Shown here: positions 36,550 through 46,078 of the stretch, piece after piece | Position numbering within the stretch: position 1 is the first letter of the stretch | Layout of the letters: each line of letters starts with the position of its first letter | DNA from: Terriglobia bacterium | GTDB lineage: Bacteria; Acidobacteriota; Terriglobia; Terriglobales; Acidobacteriaceae | Assembly: GCA_020073385.1 (NCBI GenBank) | Contig: JAIQFH010000011.1 | Span: 62,001-126,000 of the forward strand | Length of the DNA: 64,000 nt | Direction of reading: 5' to 3' | Made by a program: the position numbers and the translations under genes | The notes under the pieces: model-generated | The model's input: only the letters and a program-made list of their open reading frames with translations | Databases searched by the model: none | Told to the model about the DNA's origin: nothing

Positions 36550-36732
36550 TTAATTCACGATTTCGCGGCGCTGCTTGTCTTCGATTAGCACGGGCACGTC
36601 CTCTGCGATTGGCGCGTCCACATACACCGGGATGCGGCGCACTCCCGTGGGAGTTTCCGCCAAGACGAGCCATTTGCCCTCCTCTTCGGCAAGGTCGATG
36701 AAATACGTTTCATTGTTTAGCTGAAAGTCCAA
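36550..36732 (-). CDS. Small protein between dnaK and dnaJ, unknown
   Basis: A 60-residue protein MDFQLNNETYFIDLAEEEGKWLVLAETPTGVRRIPVYVD and an acidic tail. The start is a TTG at 36732 with a strong GAGGGGG ribosome binding site a few bases before. No family recognised from memory; it is small, soluble and acidic, and its position suggests a heat-shock-operon passenger. Possibly conserved among relatives. Confidence 0.6.
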   Translation of the reverse strand: MDFQLNNETYFIDLAEEEGKWLVLAETPTGVRRIPVYVDAPIAEDVPVLIEDKQRREIVN

Positions 36733-36782
36733 CTTGTCCCCCTCTCTTCATGTCCCCAAAACTTACGTCCCCAAAACCTCGT

Positions 36783-36931
36783 TGTCATCCTGAGCGGAGT
36801 TGACGGCCGCGAAAGCGGGCGGCAACGGAGTCGAAGGATCCCTACCTGCGAGTGCGGCTTGAAGCGTAGAGATCCTTCGACTGCGCGGACGCCGCGCGTA
36901 CCGCGCAGCATCCACTTCGCTCAGGATGACA
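36783..36931. repeat. Inverted repeat element of the TGTCATCCTGAGCGGAG type
   Basis: TGTCATCCTGAGCGGAGT at one end and CACTTCGCTCAGGATGACA at the other, with a central gtcgaaggatc/gatccttcgac pair (about 149 bp). It sits between dnaK and the small gene. Confidence 0.75.
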
Positions 36932-36964
36932 ATCCCTGAGAGCTGACAGCTGATCGCTGACAGC

Positions 36965-38905
36965 TTACTTCTTGTCTTCTACGTCCACGTACTCAGCGTC
37001 GATTACGCCTTCGTCTTTTTTCTTGGCTTGGCCGTCCCCGCCGCTCGGCCCCGCACCCGGCGTTGGGCCTGCGCCTGGTCCCGGTTGCGCTCCGCCTTGC
37101 GGCTGGGCGGCTTTGTACATCTGCTCGGCCAGCTTGTGCGAGGCGGTGGTCAGGGCTTCGCGAGCCTTGTCCATCTGCGCCTTGTCGTTGGACTCGAGCG
37201 CCTTCTTGGCATCGGCCAGCGCGTTTTCGACGTCGCCACGTTCGGAGCCGGAGATCTTGTCGCCATGCTCCTTCAGCATCTTCTCGATGTTGTAGACCAT
37301 GGAGTCGAGCTGGTTCTTGGCTTCGATCGAATCGCGGGCTGCCTTGTCTTCGGCTGCGTGCGCGTCGGCTTCCTTCGCCATGCGCTCGACTTCGTCTTTC
37401 GACAAACCAGAGGATGACGTGATCGTTATCTTCTGATCCTTCTGTGTCGCCGTATCTTTCGCGGTGACGTTCAGAATGCCGTTGGCATCGATGTCGAACG
37501 TCACTTCGATCTGCGGCACCCCACGCGGAGCCGGAGGAATGCCCGTCAGGTGGAACTTGCCGAGGGTGCGGTTCTGCGCCGCCATCGGACGTTCGCCCTG
37601 CAGGACATGAACTTCCACCGAAGTCTGGCTGTCGGCCGCGGTCGAGAAAGTCTCCGTCTTCTTCGTCGGAATGGTCGTGTTGCGGGGGATCATCGGCGTC
37701 GCGACGCCGCCCAGCGTTTCGATCGCCAGCGTCAACGGGGTCACGTCGAGCAGAAGCAGGTCTTTCACTTCACCCTTGAGCACGCCGCCCTGGATGCCTG
37801 CACCGACCGCGACGACTTCGTCAGGGTTGACACCCTTATGGCCTTCGCGTCCGAAGAGCTCTTTGACGAGCTGCTGGATGCGGGGCATACGGGTCTGTCC
37901 ACCGACCAGCACGACTTCGTTGAGCTTGCTGGCATCGACACCCGCATCTTTCATGCACTGTTTGCACGGGCCGACGGACTTCTGGATGATGTCTTCGACC
38001 ATGCCTTCGAGCTTGGCGCGGGTCAGCTTCTTGACCAGGTGCTTGGGACCGCTGGCATCCGCCGTGATGAACGGCAGATTGATTTCGGTCTCCATGGTGG
38101 TCGAGAGTTCGATCTTGGCGCGCTCGGCGGCGTCACGCAGACGCTGCAGGGCCATTTCGTTGCCCTTGCCGCGGAGGTCGAGGCCTTCGTCTTTCTTGAA
38201 CTCGTCGATGAGCCAATCCACCAGGCGTTGGTCGATGTTGTCGCCGCCAAGGTGGGTATCACCGTTGGTGGCCTTGACTTCGATGACGCCTTCGCCGACT
38301 TCGAGGATCGAGATGTCGAATGTTCCGCCGCCGAAGTCATAGACGGCGATCGTCTCGTCTTTGCCCTTGTCGAGACCGTAGGCGAGCGCCGCTGCCGTGG
38401 GCTCGTTGATGATGCGCTTCACTTCGAGGCCGGCAATTTGTCCGGCGTCTTTGGTGGCCTGGCGCTGCGCATCATTGAAGTACGCCGGGACCGTAATAAC
38501 GGCCTCGGTGACTTTCTCCCCGAGATAATCTTCCGCAGCTTTCTTCAGCTTCTGCAGAATCAGTGCCGAGATCTGCGGCGGAGTGTATTCCTTGCCCTGG
38601 GCCAGCACGGCGACGTGGTCGCCCTGACGAACGACCTTGTAGGGCACCATCTTCATTTCTTCGCCCACTTCGTCGTAGCGGCGTCCCATGAAACGCTTGA
38701 TCGAGTAGACCGTGTTTTCGGGATTGGTGATCGCCTGGCGCTTGGCAACCTGCCCGACGAGCCGCTCGCCGGTCTTGGTGAATCCGACTACCGAGGGCGT
38801 CGTACGCCCTCCTTCTTCATTGGCAATGACCTTGGGTTCGCCACCTTCCATGACGGCTACGCAGGAGTTGGTGGTACCGAGGTCAATTCCGATAATCTTA
38901 CCCAT
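36965..38905 (-). CDS. dnaK: Chaperone DnaK (Hsp70)
   Basis: A 646-residue Hsp70. [37 protein letters not shown]-type [14 protein letters not shown], and [21 protein letters not shown] of the ATPase domain are intact. Substrate-binding domain about 390-505, helical lid to about 600, then a Gly/Pro/Ala tail ending [13 protein letters not shown] (the EEVD-like terminus of bacterial DnaK). The promoter at 38984-39012 is overlapped by a HAIR-like site. Confidence 0.97.
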   Translation of the reverse strand: MGKIIGIDLGTTNSCVAVMEGGEPKVIANEEGGRTTPSVVGFTKTGERLVGQVAKRQAITNPENTVYSIKRFMGRRYDEVGEEMKMVPYKVVRQGDHVAVLAQGKEYTPPQISALILQKLKKAAEDYLGEKVTEAVITVPAYFNDAQRQATKDAGQIAGLEVKRIINEPTAAALAYGLDKGKDETIAVYDFGGGTFDISILEVGEGVIEVKATNGDTHLGGDNIDQRLVDWLIDEFKKDEGLDLRGKGNEMALQRLRDAAERAKIELSTTMETEINLPFITADASGPKHLVKKLTRAKLEGMVEDIIQKSVGPCKQCMKDAGVDASKLNEVVLVGGQTRMPRIQQLVKELFGREGHKGVNPDEVVAVGAGIQGGVLKGEVKDLLLLDVTPLTLAIETLGGVATPMIPRNTTIPTKKTETFSTAADSQTSVEVHVLQGERPMAAQNRTLGKFHLTGIPPAPRGVPQIEVTFDIDANGILNVTAKDTATQKDQKITITSSSGLSKDEVERMAKEADAHAAEDKAARDSIEAKNQLDSMVYNIEKMLKEHGDKISGSERGDVENALADAKKALESNDKAQMDKAREALTTASHKLAEQMYKAAQPQGGAQPGPGAGPTPGAGPSGGDGQAKKKDEGVIDAEYVDVEDKK

Positions 38906-38983
38906 AAACCTTTAACCTCCTAAACTTGATAAGTCCTTTATCAACAGCGAATTGTTGCCTGGAAGTGCTTTTATATCAGCCAC

Positions 38984-39012
38984 ATGATAGGACTTGAGTG
39001 AATCGTTGTCAA
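38984..39012 (-). promoter_or_regulatory. sigma-70 promoter of dnaK
   Basis: Reading the minus strand: TTGACA at 39012-39007, 17 bp spacer, TATCAT at 38989-38984. Perfect -35 and standard spacer; transcription would start about 78 bp upstream of the dnaK ATG. The spacer is occupied by the HAIR-like inverted repeat. Confidence 0.7.
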
Positions 39013-39013
39013 T
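38993..39013. promoter_or_regulatory. HAIR-like operator for HspR
   Basis: Plus strand CTTGAGT-N7-TGTCAAT; the HAIR consensus is CTTGAGT-N7-ACTCAAG. The first half matches 7 of 7, the second 4 of 7 (TCAA retained). It covers the -35 and spacer of the dnaK promoter, the expected place for repression. Confidence 0.6.
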
Positions 39014-39089
39014 GTTTAGATGAGGCTGGAGGGCATTAGGTTGCGGAAGGGCATCACCAATTCCCCGTCCTGAAAGGAGCCCTGACGGA

Positions 39090-41846
39090 TTACTCCATCT
39101 CCACCTTCCAGATGGGCTGTCCGCCCAGCGAGTGATAGAAACCCCACACCGCAATTACGACGACGCTGAACAATGCCACCAGGGAATTACCCATGTACCA
39201 GGCAGAAATGTCGCCGGAAAGCGGGAGGCTTAACGTCATGTCGACGGTAAAAATCGCCACCGCGAGCGGAATCAGGCCGAAGCGCAAAACGATCAGCACA
39301 GCGATCGAATAGACCAGGATCAGCGTGGGCAACTCGATCCTGGGATGGGAATCGAGGAGTCCGCTGGGAACCGCAAAGATCGCGACGAAGGCAATCGCCG
39401 CAAGCCAGTCTTTGCGCAGCACGAACTTGAGTCCGAGCAACAGGAAGAAGAACTCCAGCGTACCCAGAATGGAGTTGGCGATCTGCCTCAACCAGGCTCC
39501 AAATGCCATGCGGGCGCCCAGAAGGTATTCGGTATTTCCGAGTGGAGGAACGCTACCCAATCGCATGAGTGGGATGTTGTGGAGTTGGAAGATGAGGATC
39601 CAGACAACGCCCAGCATTACACCGAACAAAATGTCGCGCCCGACCAGCGGATCGCGCAACTGCCCTGACAACAGACGGGACCAGGAAATCATCGTCTGGG
39701 GCCAGCGGCGCCTGACCCAGGGTTCCAGCGCAAGGTAGAGAATCCAGGTTACCGCTGAAACGAATAGCGAACTGCACAGCGCCAGTAAAAGTAGTCCAAG
39801 GGTTGCGAAGCTGGGCGTCAGGTGAGTGCGGCACAGCCAGAGAATCATATCGAGCACGAACATGACGCCTGCTAGGCGGAACGCACCTTCGCGATCGCCG
39901 CGGCCGTGGCGATAGTTGCGACGGGCCAGGAAAACGGCACCTGCTAACAGCGACACGATTAATGCGATCGTAAGAATCTCACCCGCTTTCTTGCCGAACG
40001 ATTCTGCGGGTTCCTTGACGCGATTGGGCTTGGTCCAATCGCCGATGAGCGAGAAGTAGACCGGCTTCCCGCGCAACGCCGCGGCCTCGACTCGTAAGGG
40101 ACGGGAGGTTCCCGGCCACACCCCGGTCCAGGCGGCACGCGTGTCGAACACGGCGAGAGAGTTCCATTGAGGATCAGCCTTCTGGAATTTCGACAGGTCC
40201 AATCCCGCCTCGGAGAAGAGCATGGCCCAATCGAAGGCAACAACCGGTCCTCCTGCGTCCATCTTCTGCGGCGGGATTGCCTCGAAATTGATGAGGCGGC
40301 CCTGAGGATCAAGCTCCACGCCGATCATGTCGGAGAGCGTCGTGGGAGGTGATCTACGGGTGACGATGCCGGGATTCAGCAATTGATCGCGATATCCCTC
40401 GGCAAACATGTAGTCGGGACTCTGGCGGTACCAGAAGTAGAAAAGAGTCGGACGTCCGGAAAGGATCGTATTCCAGTCAGGACGGGGCTTGTCGTTCTTT
40501 TCTGCCGCCTCCTGGAAATCTCCGCTGTAATCAAATCCATACGCGCTATCGAGAGGGCGATCGGGATATCCCAGTCGAGCTGCGATCTCGCGGGCTTTTT
40601 GCGCGAGTACCTCAGGGGTCTGTTCCAGATGCATCCGCTCGAGTCCGCTGTAGTGCACTTGCAGAAAGGCGGCCAAGCCCAAAGCGACAAGTACGGCACT
40701 AAAGCAGATTAGGGCGACTCGCGGGCGGAGACCAACTGTCTCCCCAGCGGCGGCGACCATTTCAGGAGATGGAGTCTCGCCAGCAGCCAAAGCGGCGGCT
40801 AAAGGATCTCCGCCCGGCAGCGCCGCCGAAACGGCAAGAGCAGTGGGCGGACGCAGGGCAGGATCCGCTTCAAGGCAGCGGAGGATAACCTTCTCGATAA
40901 TCGGATCGATGTCTCGGACCACAGACGAAGGACGGCTCGGAGTGCGATCACTGTGACCCTGAAGAACACCCAGCGACTTTTCCGCGAATGCGCGCTTGCC
41001 CGTGAAGATCTCATAGAGCACCAGCCCGAGCGCGTAGATGTCGCTGAGCATGGTGACTTCCCTGCCCTCGATCTGCTCGGGAGCCATGTAGGCGGGAGTC
41101 CCGCTGCGGACCTCGGAGCCGCGAATGTCGTCGGCGACCCCGGCAAGGCCGAAGTCGGTGATCACGACCTGTCCGCGGCCATCGAGCATGATATTGGCGG
41201 GCTTCAGGTCGCGGTGAAGGACGCCCTTGGTATGGGCTGCGGCAAGCCCGGCGCAGATCTGGCGCGACATCTCGACGGCCTTGTCTGGCGGAAGGCGACC
41301 GATGCGGCGCAGCAGGGAAGCCAGATCTTCACCGTCGACGTACTCCATGGTGAAGAAGGTGGCGCCATCGACATCACCGACGTCGTAGACCCGGCAGACA
41401 TTGGGATGCGAGACGCGGCGCGCGATGCGAACTTCGTTCTTGAATCGCTCGAGCATCCCTTCGTGGCTGGTGGCCTCTTCGGGGAGGAACTTCATGGCGA
41501 CGGCCTGTCCCAGAGTGAGGTCATCGGCGCGATAGACTTCGCCCATGCCGCCCTTTCCGAGCAGCGCGATGATGCGGTAGCGCCCGGCGATGAGGCGGCC
41601 GGGAAGGAAGCGTCCCTCGCTGACGAGGTAATCGATCGAGGCGGAAGTCCGGGAGGAGGAACGCTGCGACGATGACGAGGGTGGGCGCGGAGGCACGGGC
41701 GAGGTCGCAGTAGCCGAGTAATCGATGGTTGCGACGTCGTCCGGGATCGGCGTTGTCTTCGCGCCGGATACGGGCTTGCCGCAGTCGGAGCAGAAGCGAA
41801 CATCCGCCGCGGCCAGCGCGGTGCCACAGAAGGAACAGTAAGGCAT
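39090..41846 (-). CDS. Membrane Ser/Thr protein kinase with zinc ribbon and multi-helix C-terminus
   Basis: A 918-residue protein. Residues 1-25 form a zinc ribbon (CSFC...CSDC). A Ser-rich linker leads to a kinase domain at about 88-345 with G-loop LLGKGGMGEVY, Lys119, catalytic HRD at 211-213, DFG at 231-233 and MAPE at 254-257, so the kinase looks active. Helix 377-396 crosses the membrane; about 400-620 would then be periplasmic and is rich in Trp and Tyr. From about 622 a second membrane region of about 8 helices follows. Target is unknown; the C-terminus probably senses or transports something. Confidence 0.88.
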   Translation of the reverse strand: MPYCSFCGTALAAADVRFCSDCGKPVSGAKTTPIPDDVATIDYSATATSPVPPRPPSSSSQRSSSRTSASIDYLVSEGRFLPGRLIAGRYRIIALLGKGGMGEVYRADDLTLGQAVAMKFLPEEATSHEGMLERFKNEVRIARRVSHPNVCRVYDVGDVDGATFFTMEYVDGEDLASLLRRIGRLPPDKAVEMSRQICAGLAAAHTKGVLHRDLKPANIMLDGRGQVVITDFGLAGVADDIRGSEVRSGTPAYMAPEQIEGREVTMLSDIYALGLVLYEIFTGKRAFAEKSLGVLQGHSDRTPSRPSSVVRDIDPIIEKVILRCLEADPALRPPTALAVSAALPGGDPLAAALAAGETPSPEMVAAAGETVGLRPRVALICFSAVLVALGLAAFLQVHYSGLERMHLEQTPEVLAQKAREIAARLGYPDRPLDSAYGFDYSGDFQEAAEKNDKPRPDWNTILSGRPTLFYFWYRQSPDYMFAEGYRDQLLNPGIVTRRSPPTTLSDMIGVELDPQGRLINFEAIPPQKMDAGGPVVAFDWAMLFSEAGLDLSKFQKADPQWNSLAVFDTRAAWTGVWPGTSRPLRVEAAALRGKPVYFSLIGDWTKPNRVKEPAESFGKKAGEILTIALIVSLLAGAVFLARRNYRHGRGDREGAFRLAGVMFVLDMILWLCRTHLTPSFATLGLLLLALCSSLFVSAVTWILYLALEPWVRRRWPQTMISWSRLLSGQLRDPLVGRDILFGVMLGVVWILIFQLHNIPLMRLGSVPPLGNTEYLLGARMAFGAWLRQIANSILGTLEFFFLLLGLKFVLRKDWLAAIAFVAIFAVPSGLLDSHPRIELPTLILVYSIAVLIVLRFGLIPLAVAIFTVDMTLSLPLSGDISAWYMGNSLVALFSVVVIAVWGFYHSLGGQPIWKVEME

Positions 41847-41871
41847 GGAATTCCCCGCAACAGGATAACTC

Positions 41872-42071
41872 AGGCGGCGGGCGTCAGGCGTCAGGCTTCG
41901 GACGGCGGACCTCGGACTTCAGACCTCAGACTTCAGCCTGGTTTGTCGACATCATCTCTGGGAACTGGGTGTTGGGTCTGAGGTCTGAGGTCTGAGGTCT
42001 GGGGTCTGACGCCTGAGGTCCGAGGTCTGAGGTCCGACGCCTGAGGTCCGACGCCTGAGGTCCGACGCCTG
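41872..42071. repeat. Inverted arrays of TCAGGCTTC / CTGAGGTC tandem units
   Basis: Left part (41872-41940) has ggcgtcaggcgtcaggcttcgg.., the right part (41975-42071) has gtctgaggtctgaggtctgagg..ctgaggtccgacgcctgaggtccg. The halves are largely reverse-complementary, so the region can fold into a hairpin of about 200 bp with a 30-35 bp loop. It fills the gap between the divergent kinase and membrane-protein genes. Confidence 0.75.
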
Positions 42072-42093
42072 CTTTGTATTACCATCCAGAACG

Positions 42094-43662
42094 ATGAACT
42101 CACGGTTGCAGCGGTGGCTGCGTGATCCTTTGTTCCTGTTGTGCCTTGTGGCGGGACTGCTCGCGTTCGTAGTGCAATCTGGCGAACTGGGCACTGCCGA
42201 TACCATGCATCGGCTGCAAACCACGCACTGGCTGTGGACCTCGCAACCGCAAGTGTTTCCCAACGAGTATCCCGAGTTTGGTCTGCATGGGCGGGACGGC
42301 AAGATTTATAGCTGGTACGGCATCGGGCAGTCTCTCCTGATGTTGCCGGCGGATCTGGTCGCAACCTGGGTGTCGCACTGGCACATGTTTTCGGAGTATC
42401 AGGACGATCCGGCGGTGCGCAGCATCCTGGTCAGCTACAGCATGAACATTCTGATCAGTGTACTGACTGCGCTGATCGTATTCCGCTTCCTGCGGCAATT
42501 GCGATTCACGGTGAATGAAGCGGTAGCAGGCATCCTGGCCCTGATGTTCTGCACCACGCACCTGCACTACACGCAAAATATGCAGGAAAACAACTACATC
42601 CTGCTGCTGACGCTGGTTGGGCTGTCGTATCAGTACGAGTGGCTGCGCAGCGGAAGCCGACGGGCGTTGTGGATCGGTTCTACGGCGCTGGGCTTGAATC
42701 TCCTGACCCGCGTGACCACCGGGATCGATGTGATAGCGGCGGCAGTCTTTCTGCTGATGGTGGTTTGGTTCGAGCGCGTGAGAGGCCGGGATTTGTGGCG
42801 GCGGATCGTAAGCTACTGCAAGGTTGCGGTCCCCGTCTATGCGCTCTTTGCTGTTGCCGAGCGACTTTACAGCTATTACCGGTTCGGGTCACTCACACAG
42901 ACCTATCTGCCGATATTTGCGCGCGAGCAGCGGGCGCAGGATCCCACGCTGCCTGCGAACTTCCCGTGGAGCACGCCGTTACACGAGGGAGTTCTCGGGG
43001 CATTATTCAAGCCGGAGAAGTCGATCTTTCTTTTTGATCCGCTGATTGTGCTCGCTCTTGTGCTGATCGTGATGCTGTGGAGAAGACTCGATGGCGTGGT
43101 CCGCGCCTACGTGGTGAGTTCCCTGCTGTTGCTCACCGGCTATCTCACCTTCTATGCGCGATACACGTATTGGGCAGGGGACTTCGCGTGGGGCGACCGT
43201 TACGTCTCGAGCGCAGTGCAAATGGTAGCGATGCTCGCCGTGCCCCTGCTGCTGCAACAGCGGGCTAACGTCGGTCGATGGATGTGGACGGCGGCGATGG
43301 TCCTGATCGGTGTCAGCTTCGTCGTTCAACTGTCATCGCTCATGTTCTGGCTGCCGCTGGAAATTTATCAGATGGAAACGCTGGGCCATCCGACGTTTGT
43401 GATCGCGCTGCGGTTCAAGAACATCGTGGCATTCGCTCTAGGGAAGATGGACGCCTGGGGACTCAACACCGACGACATGGGCTACGACCAGTGGGACTAC
43501 GTACACATCACGACGTGGAATTTCTTTCCCTTCTTGTTACGTAGAGTCGGGGCCGCACCGCGGTGGGTGGTGGATACTGCATTCGCCATTTGGGGGCTGG
43601 CGCTGGCTTCGCTAGCGGCGGCGTTGTGGAGGCTCAGGGCGGCAATGCGGACGGCGTCCTGA
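42094..43662 (+). CDS. Polytopic membrane protein, unknown
   Basis: A 522-residue protein with about 10 predicted helices. The periplasmic loop after TM1 (ADTMHRLQTTHWLWTSQPQVFPNEYPEFGLHGRDGKIYSWYGIGQSLLMLP) recalls glycosyltransferase-type GT-C proteins, and LLTLVGLSYQYEWLRSGSRRALWIGSTALGLNLLTRVT resembles the second half of such folds, but no catalytic Asp pair can be pinned down. It is divergent from the Ser/Thr kinase gene. Confidence 0.7.
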   Translation: MNSRLQRWLRDPLFLLCLVAGLLAFVVQSGELGTADTMHRLQTTHWLWTSQPQVFPNEYPEFGLHGRDGKIYSWYGIGQSLLMLPADLVATWVSHWHMFSEYQDDPAVRSILVSYSMNILISVLTALIVFRFLRQLRFTVNEAVAGILALMFCTTHLHYTQNMQENNYILLLTLVGLSYQYEWLRSGSRRALWIGSTALGLNLLTRVTTGIDVIAAAVFLLMVVWFERVRGRDLWRRIVSYCKVAVPVYALFAVAERLYSYYRFGSLTQTYLPIFAREQRAQDPTLPANFPWSTPLHEGVLGALFKPEKSIFLFDPLIVLALVLIVMLWRRLDGVVRAYVVSSLLLLTGYLTFYARYTYWAGDFAWGDRYVSSAVQMVAMLAVPLLLQQRANVGRWMWTAAMVLIGVSFVVQLSSLMFWLPLEIYQMETLGHPTFVIALRFKNIVAFALGKMDAWGLNTDDMGYDQWDYVHITTWNFFPFLLRRVGAAPRWVVDTAFAIWGLALASLAAALWRLRAAMRTAS

Positions 43663-43991
43663 GGAGTTTTACAAGTCCCGTCCCACGCGGTATTGTTGGT
43701 GCCGATTTTCTGAAGGTTCCTAGTACGCTAATTGTGGAACTCATTGAAGACGTGGCAGCCAGGACGACACTCGGTGACCTCGGAGTTTCAGCCCAATTCT
43801 TAATGGCGCCCATACGGTGCGGCTGAAGAGTGAGCGTGAGAACCGCATTTCAATCCGCACTGTGAGAGCGGGCAGGATTTGCGCCCCGGAGGGACGCCTG
43901 AAAGTTCTCGAGCACACGCTGAAGCCGCGCCCTTTCAAAGCACCACATGATTAACGAACTACCGGCTCAATGCACTAGAAAGGTCGATCTC
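43663..43991. other. Intergenic, repeat-like remnants
   Basis: About 330 bp with the phrases cggtgcggctgaag and gctgaagccgcgccctttcaaag, which recur in other gaps here (14755-14775, 10285-10300). No supported gene. Confidence 0.4.
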
Positions 43992-46010
43992 ATGAAGCGT
44001 TTTCGTCCCGCCTTCGTTACCCTCGCGGTTCTCATCGCGTTTCAAACGAACGTCCTTCTGCAAGCGTCATCTTCAACCGAGCCGCTGACGGGTACTCAAG
44101 AACGAAGCGCGCCCGAACGTGTATCCGCCGATACGCCGCGGGTGACGCCGGGTGGGGCGAAATTCACCGTTCCCAAAGAATGGTCGATCACAACAGGAAA
44201 GAACCTCGTCATCCTGGAACCGCCGGAAACGGATACGCACATCGTGATCTTCGACGCACCGGCCGGAGACGCGACAGCTGCGGTGACGGCGGCTTGGGCG
44301 GCCTACAAGCCGGAGTCGAAACGTCCCGTAAAGCTCGTCACTCCTCGCCCCGCAAAAGAGGGGTGGGACGAACGACAGGTTTTCGATTATGAAACCTCGC
44401 CCAACGAGAGAGCGTCGGTGGTGGCGCTGGCGCTACGAGCGGGAACTTCGTGGACGGTGGCGATTCTCGATGGCACCGACCCCACTGTAGAGAAGCGCTC
44501 GGCGGCGGTGGGGCTGGTCTTCGAAAGTCTGCGTCCTAAGAGCTACAAGCGCGAGTCGTTCGCGGGACGCAAGGCTCATCCGCTGGATGGAGAGCGCATC
44601 GCGACGCTCACCGCATTCGTTGAGAGTTCGATGCGGCAACTGGGGATTCCCGGCGTCTCGATCGCGCTCATCGATCAGGGCAAGGTGGTGTACCAAGGCG
44701 GATTCGGAGTCCGCGAACTCGGAAAGCCTGAGCGCGTCGATGAGAACACGGTGTTCATGGCGGCGTCGAATACCAAAGGCATGACCACGCTGCTGCTGTC
44801 CGAGCTTGTGGATCAGAAGAAGTTGAAATGGGATCAGCCGGTGATTGAGGTTTATCCGACCTTCAAACTGGGCGACGCCGACACGACGAAGAAGGTTCTG
44901 ATTAAGCATCTGATCTGCGCGTGCACGGGATTGCCGCGCCAGGATTTGGAATGGCTTTTTGAATACAAGAACGCCACTCCGGAATCTGAGATAACTCTGC
45001 TCGGCACGATGCATCCCACGAGCAAGTTCGGCGAGGTCTTTCAGTACAGCAATCTGATGGCAGCAGCCGCAGGGTACATCGGCGGACACATCGTGTATCC
45101 GGACCGCGAACTTGGCGCGGCCTATGACGCGGCGATGCAGCAAATGATATTCGATCCGCTGGGGATGAAATCGACGACCTTCGACTATGCAAAGGCTTTG
45201 GCGGGGAATCACGCGACGCCGCACGGCGACGACATTGATGGCAAGCCTAGCGTCGCTAGTATGGACATTAATTATTCGATTCTGCCGGCGCGTCCAGCGG
45301 GTGCAGTGTGGACCTCGGCGGCAGACCTGAGTCACTACGTCCAACTTGAACTGGCACAGGGCAAGCTGCCGAGCGGCAAGCGCCTCGTATCGGCGGAGAA
45401 CCTGCTGATGCGGCGCACGCCGCAGGTTCAACTCGGCGAGGACGCGAGCTATGGAATGGGCCTGATCACCGACCATACTTATGGCGTTCAAGTGGTGAGT
45501 CACGGTGGCAGCATGTCCGGGTTCAAGAGCAACTGGTGGGCGCTACCTGAGTATGGCGTCGGGGCTGTGCTGCTTACCAACGCTGACAACGGCGGCATGC
45601 TTGAAGGTCCGCTCAGCCGACGACTGCTGGAAATTCTCTTTGATGGAAAACCCGAAGCTGAGGCGGATATCGCTTCGAGTGCGGCTGCGCACAAGGCTGA
45701 ACTCGCCAAGCAGCGGGAACGGCTGGTGGTCCCAGCAGCACCTGAAATGGCGGCTGGTTTGGCCAAGCACTACTCGAGCAAGGAACTCGGCGATCTCGAG
45801 GTGCGGTCCGGCAACGGAGCTACGATCTTCGACCTCGGCGAGTGGAAGAGCAGCGTGGCGTCCCGCAAGAATGACGATGGGACAACATCGTTCATCACCA
45901 TCGATCCGGGAACTGAAGGATTTGAATTTGTGGTAGGGGAACGTTCCGGGAAGCGGGTGCTGGTCATTCGCGACGGGCAGCACGAGTACACCTTCACAGA
46001 AACCGTTTGA
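43992..46010 (+). CDS. Secreted beta-lactamase-family serine hydrolase
   Basis: A 672-residue protein with signal peptide (MKRFRPAFVTLAVLIAFQTNV). Residues about 60-200 form an N-terminal domain of unknown type; about 205-580 is the serine hydrolase / class C beta-lactamase domain with SxxK (AASNTKGM), YxN (QYSNLMAAAAG) and the third motif HGG (VVSHGGSMSGF). The C-terminus is a beta-rich DUF3471-like segment. The frame opens at 43947; Met at 43992 gives the signal peptide. It probably acts in the periplasm on peptides or esters; true beta-lactam hydrolysis is not implied. Confidence 0.85.
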   Translation: MKRFRPAFVTLAVLIAFQTNVLLQASSSTEPLTGTQERSAPERVSADTPRVTPGGAKFTVPKEWSITTGKNLVILEPPETDTHIVIFDAPAGDATAAVTAAWAAYKPESKRPVKLVTPRPAKEGWDERQVFDYETSPNERASVVALALRAGTSWTVAILDGTDPTVEKRSAAVGLVFESLRPKSYKRESFAGRKAHPLDGERIATLTAFVESSMRQLGIPGVSIALIDQGKVVYQGGFGVRELGKPERVDENTVFMAASNTKGMTTLLLSELVDQKKLKWDQPVIEVYPTFKLGDADTTKKVLIKHLICACTGLPRQDLEWLFEYKNATPESEITLLGTMHPTSKFGEVFQYSNLMAAAAGYIGGHIVYPDRELGAAYDAAMQQMIFDPLGMKSTTFDYAKALAGNHATPHGDDIDGKPSVASMDINYSILPARPAGAVWTSAADLSHYVQLELAQGKLPSGKRLVSAENLLMRRTPQVQLGEDASYGMGLITDHTYGVQVVSHGGSMSGFKSNWWALPEYGVGAVLLTNADNGGMLEGPLSRRLLEILFDGKPEAEADIASSAAAHKAELAKQRERLVVPAAPEMAAGLAKHYSSKELGDLEVRSGNGATIFDLGEWKSSVASRKNDDGTTSFITIDPGTEGFEFVVGERSGKRVLVIRDGQHEYTFTETV

Positions 46011-46041
46011 TTGAGCTCAAGAGTGAACAATTCCTTTGTAG

Positions 46042-46074
46042 ATGGTAGAATGGTGGATAGCTATGGTAGAATGG
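46042..46074 (+). promoter_or_regulatory. Direct repeats ATGGTAGAATGG upstream of vapB
   Basis: Identical 12-mers at 46042-46053 and 46063-46074, spaced 21 bp (two helical turns). Each contains TAGAAT, a possible -10 box. The second -10 (46067-46072) lies six bases before the vapB ATG, so transcription from it would be leaderless; the first, with TGAACA at 46024-46029 and a 16 bp spacer, would give a short leader. VapB or VapBC could bind these repeats. Confidence 0.5.
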
Positions 46075-46078
46075 CTCC

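Noticed and set aside
37550-38923. Long plus-strand frame of 457 codons over dnaK
   Set aside because: Antisense shadow of dnaK caused by high GC; the minus-strand protein is unmistakable.
38906-39089. CIRCE element for HrcA before dnaK
   Set aside because: No TTAGCACTC-N9-GAGTGCTAA-like sequence; the HAIR-like site is the better fit.
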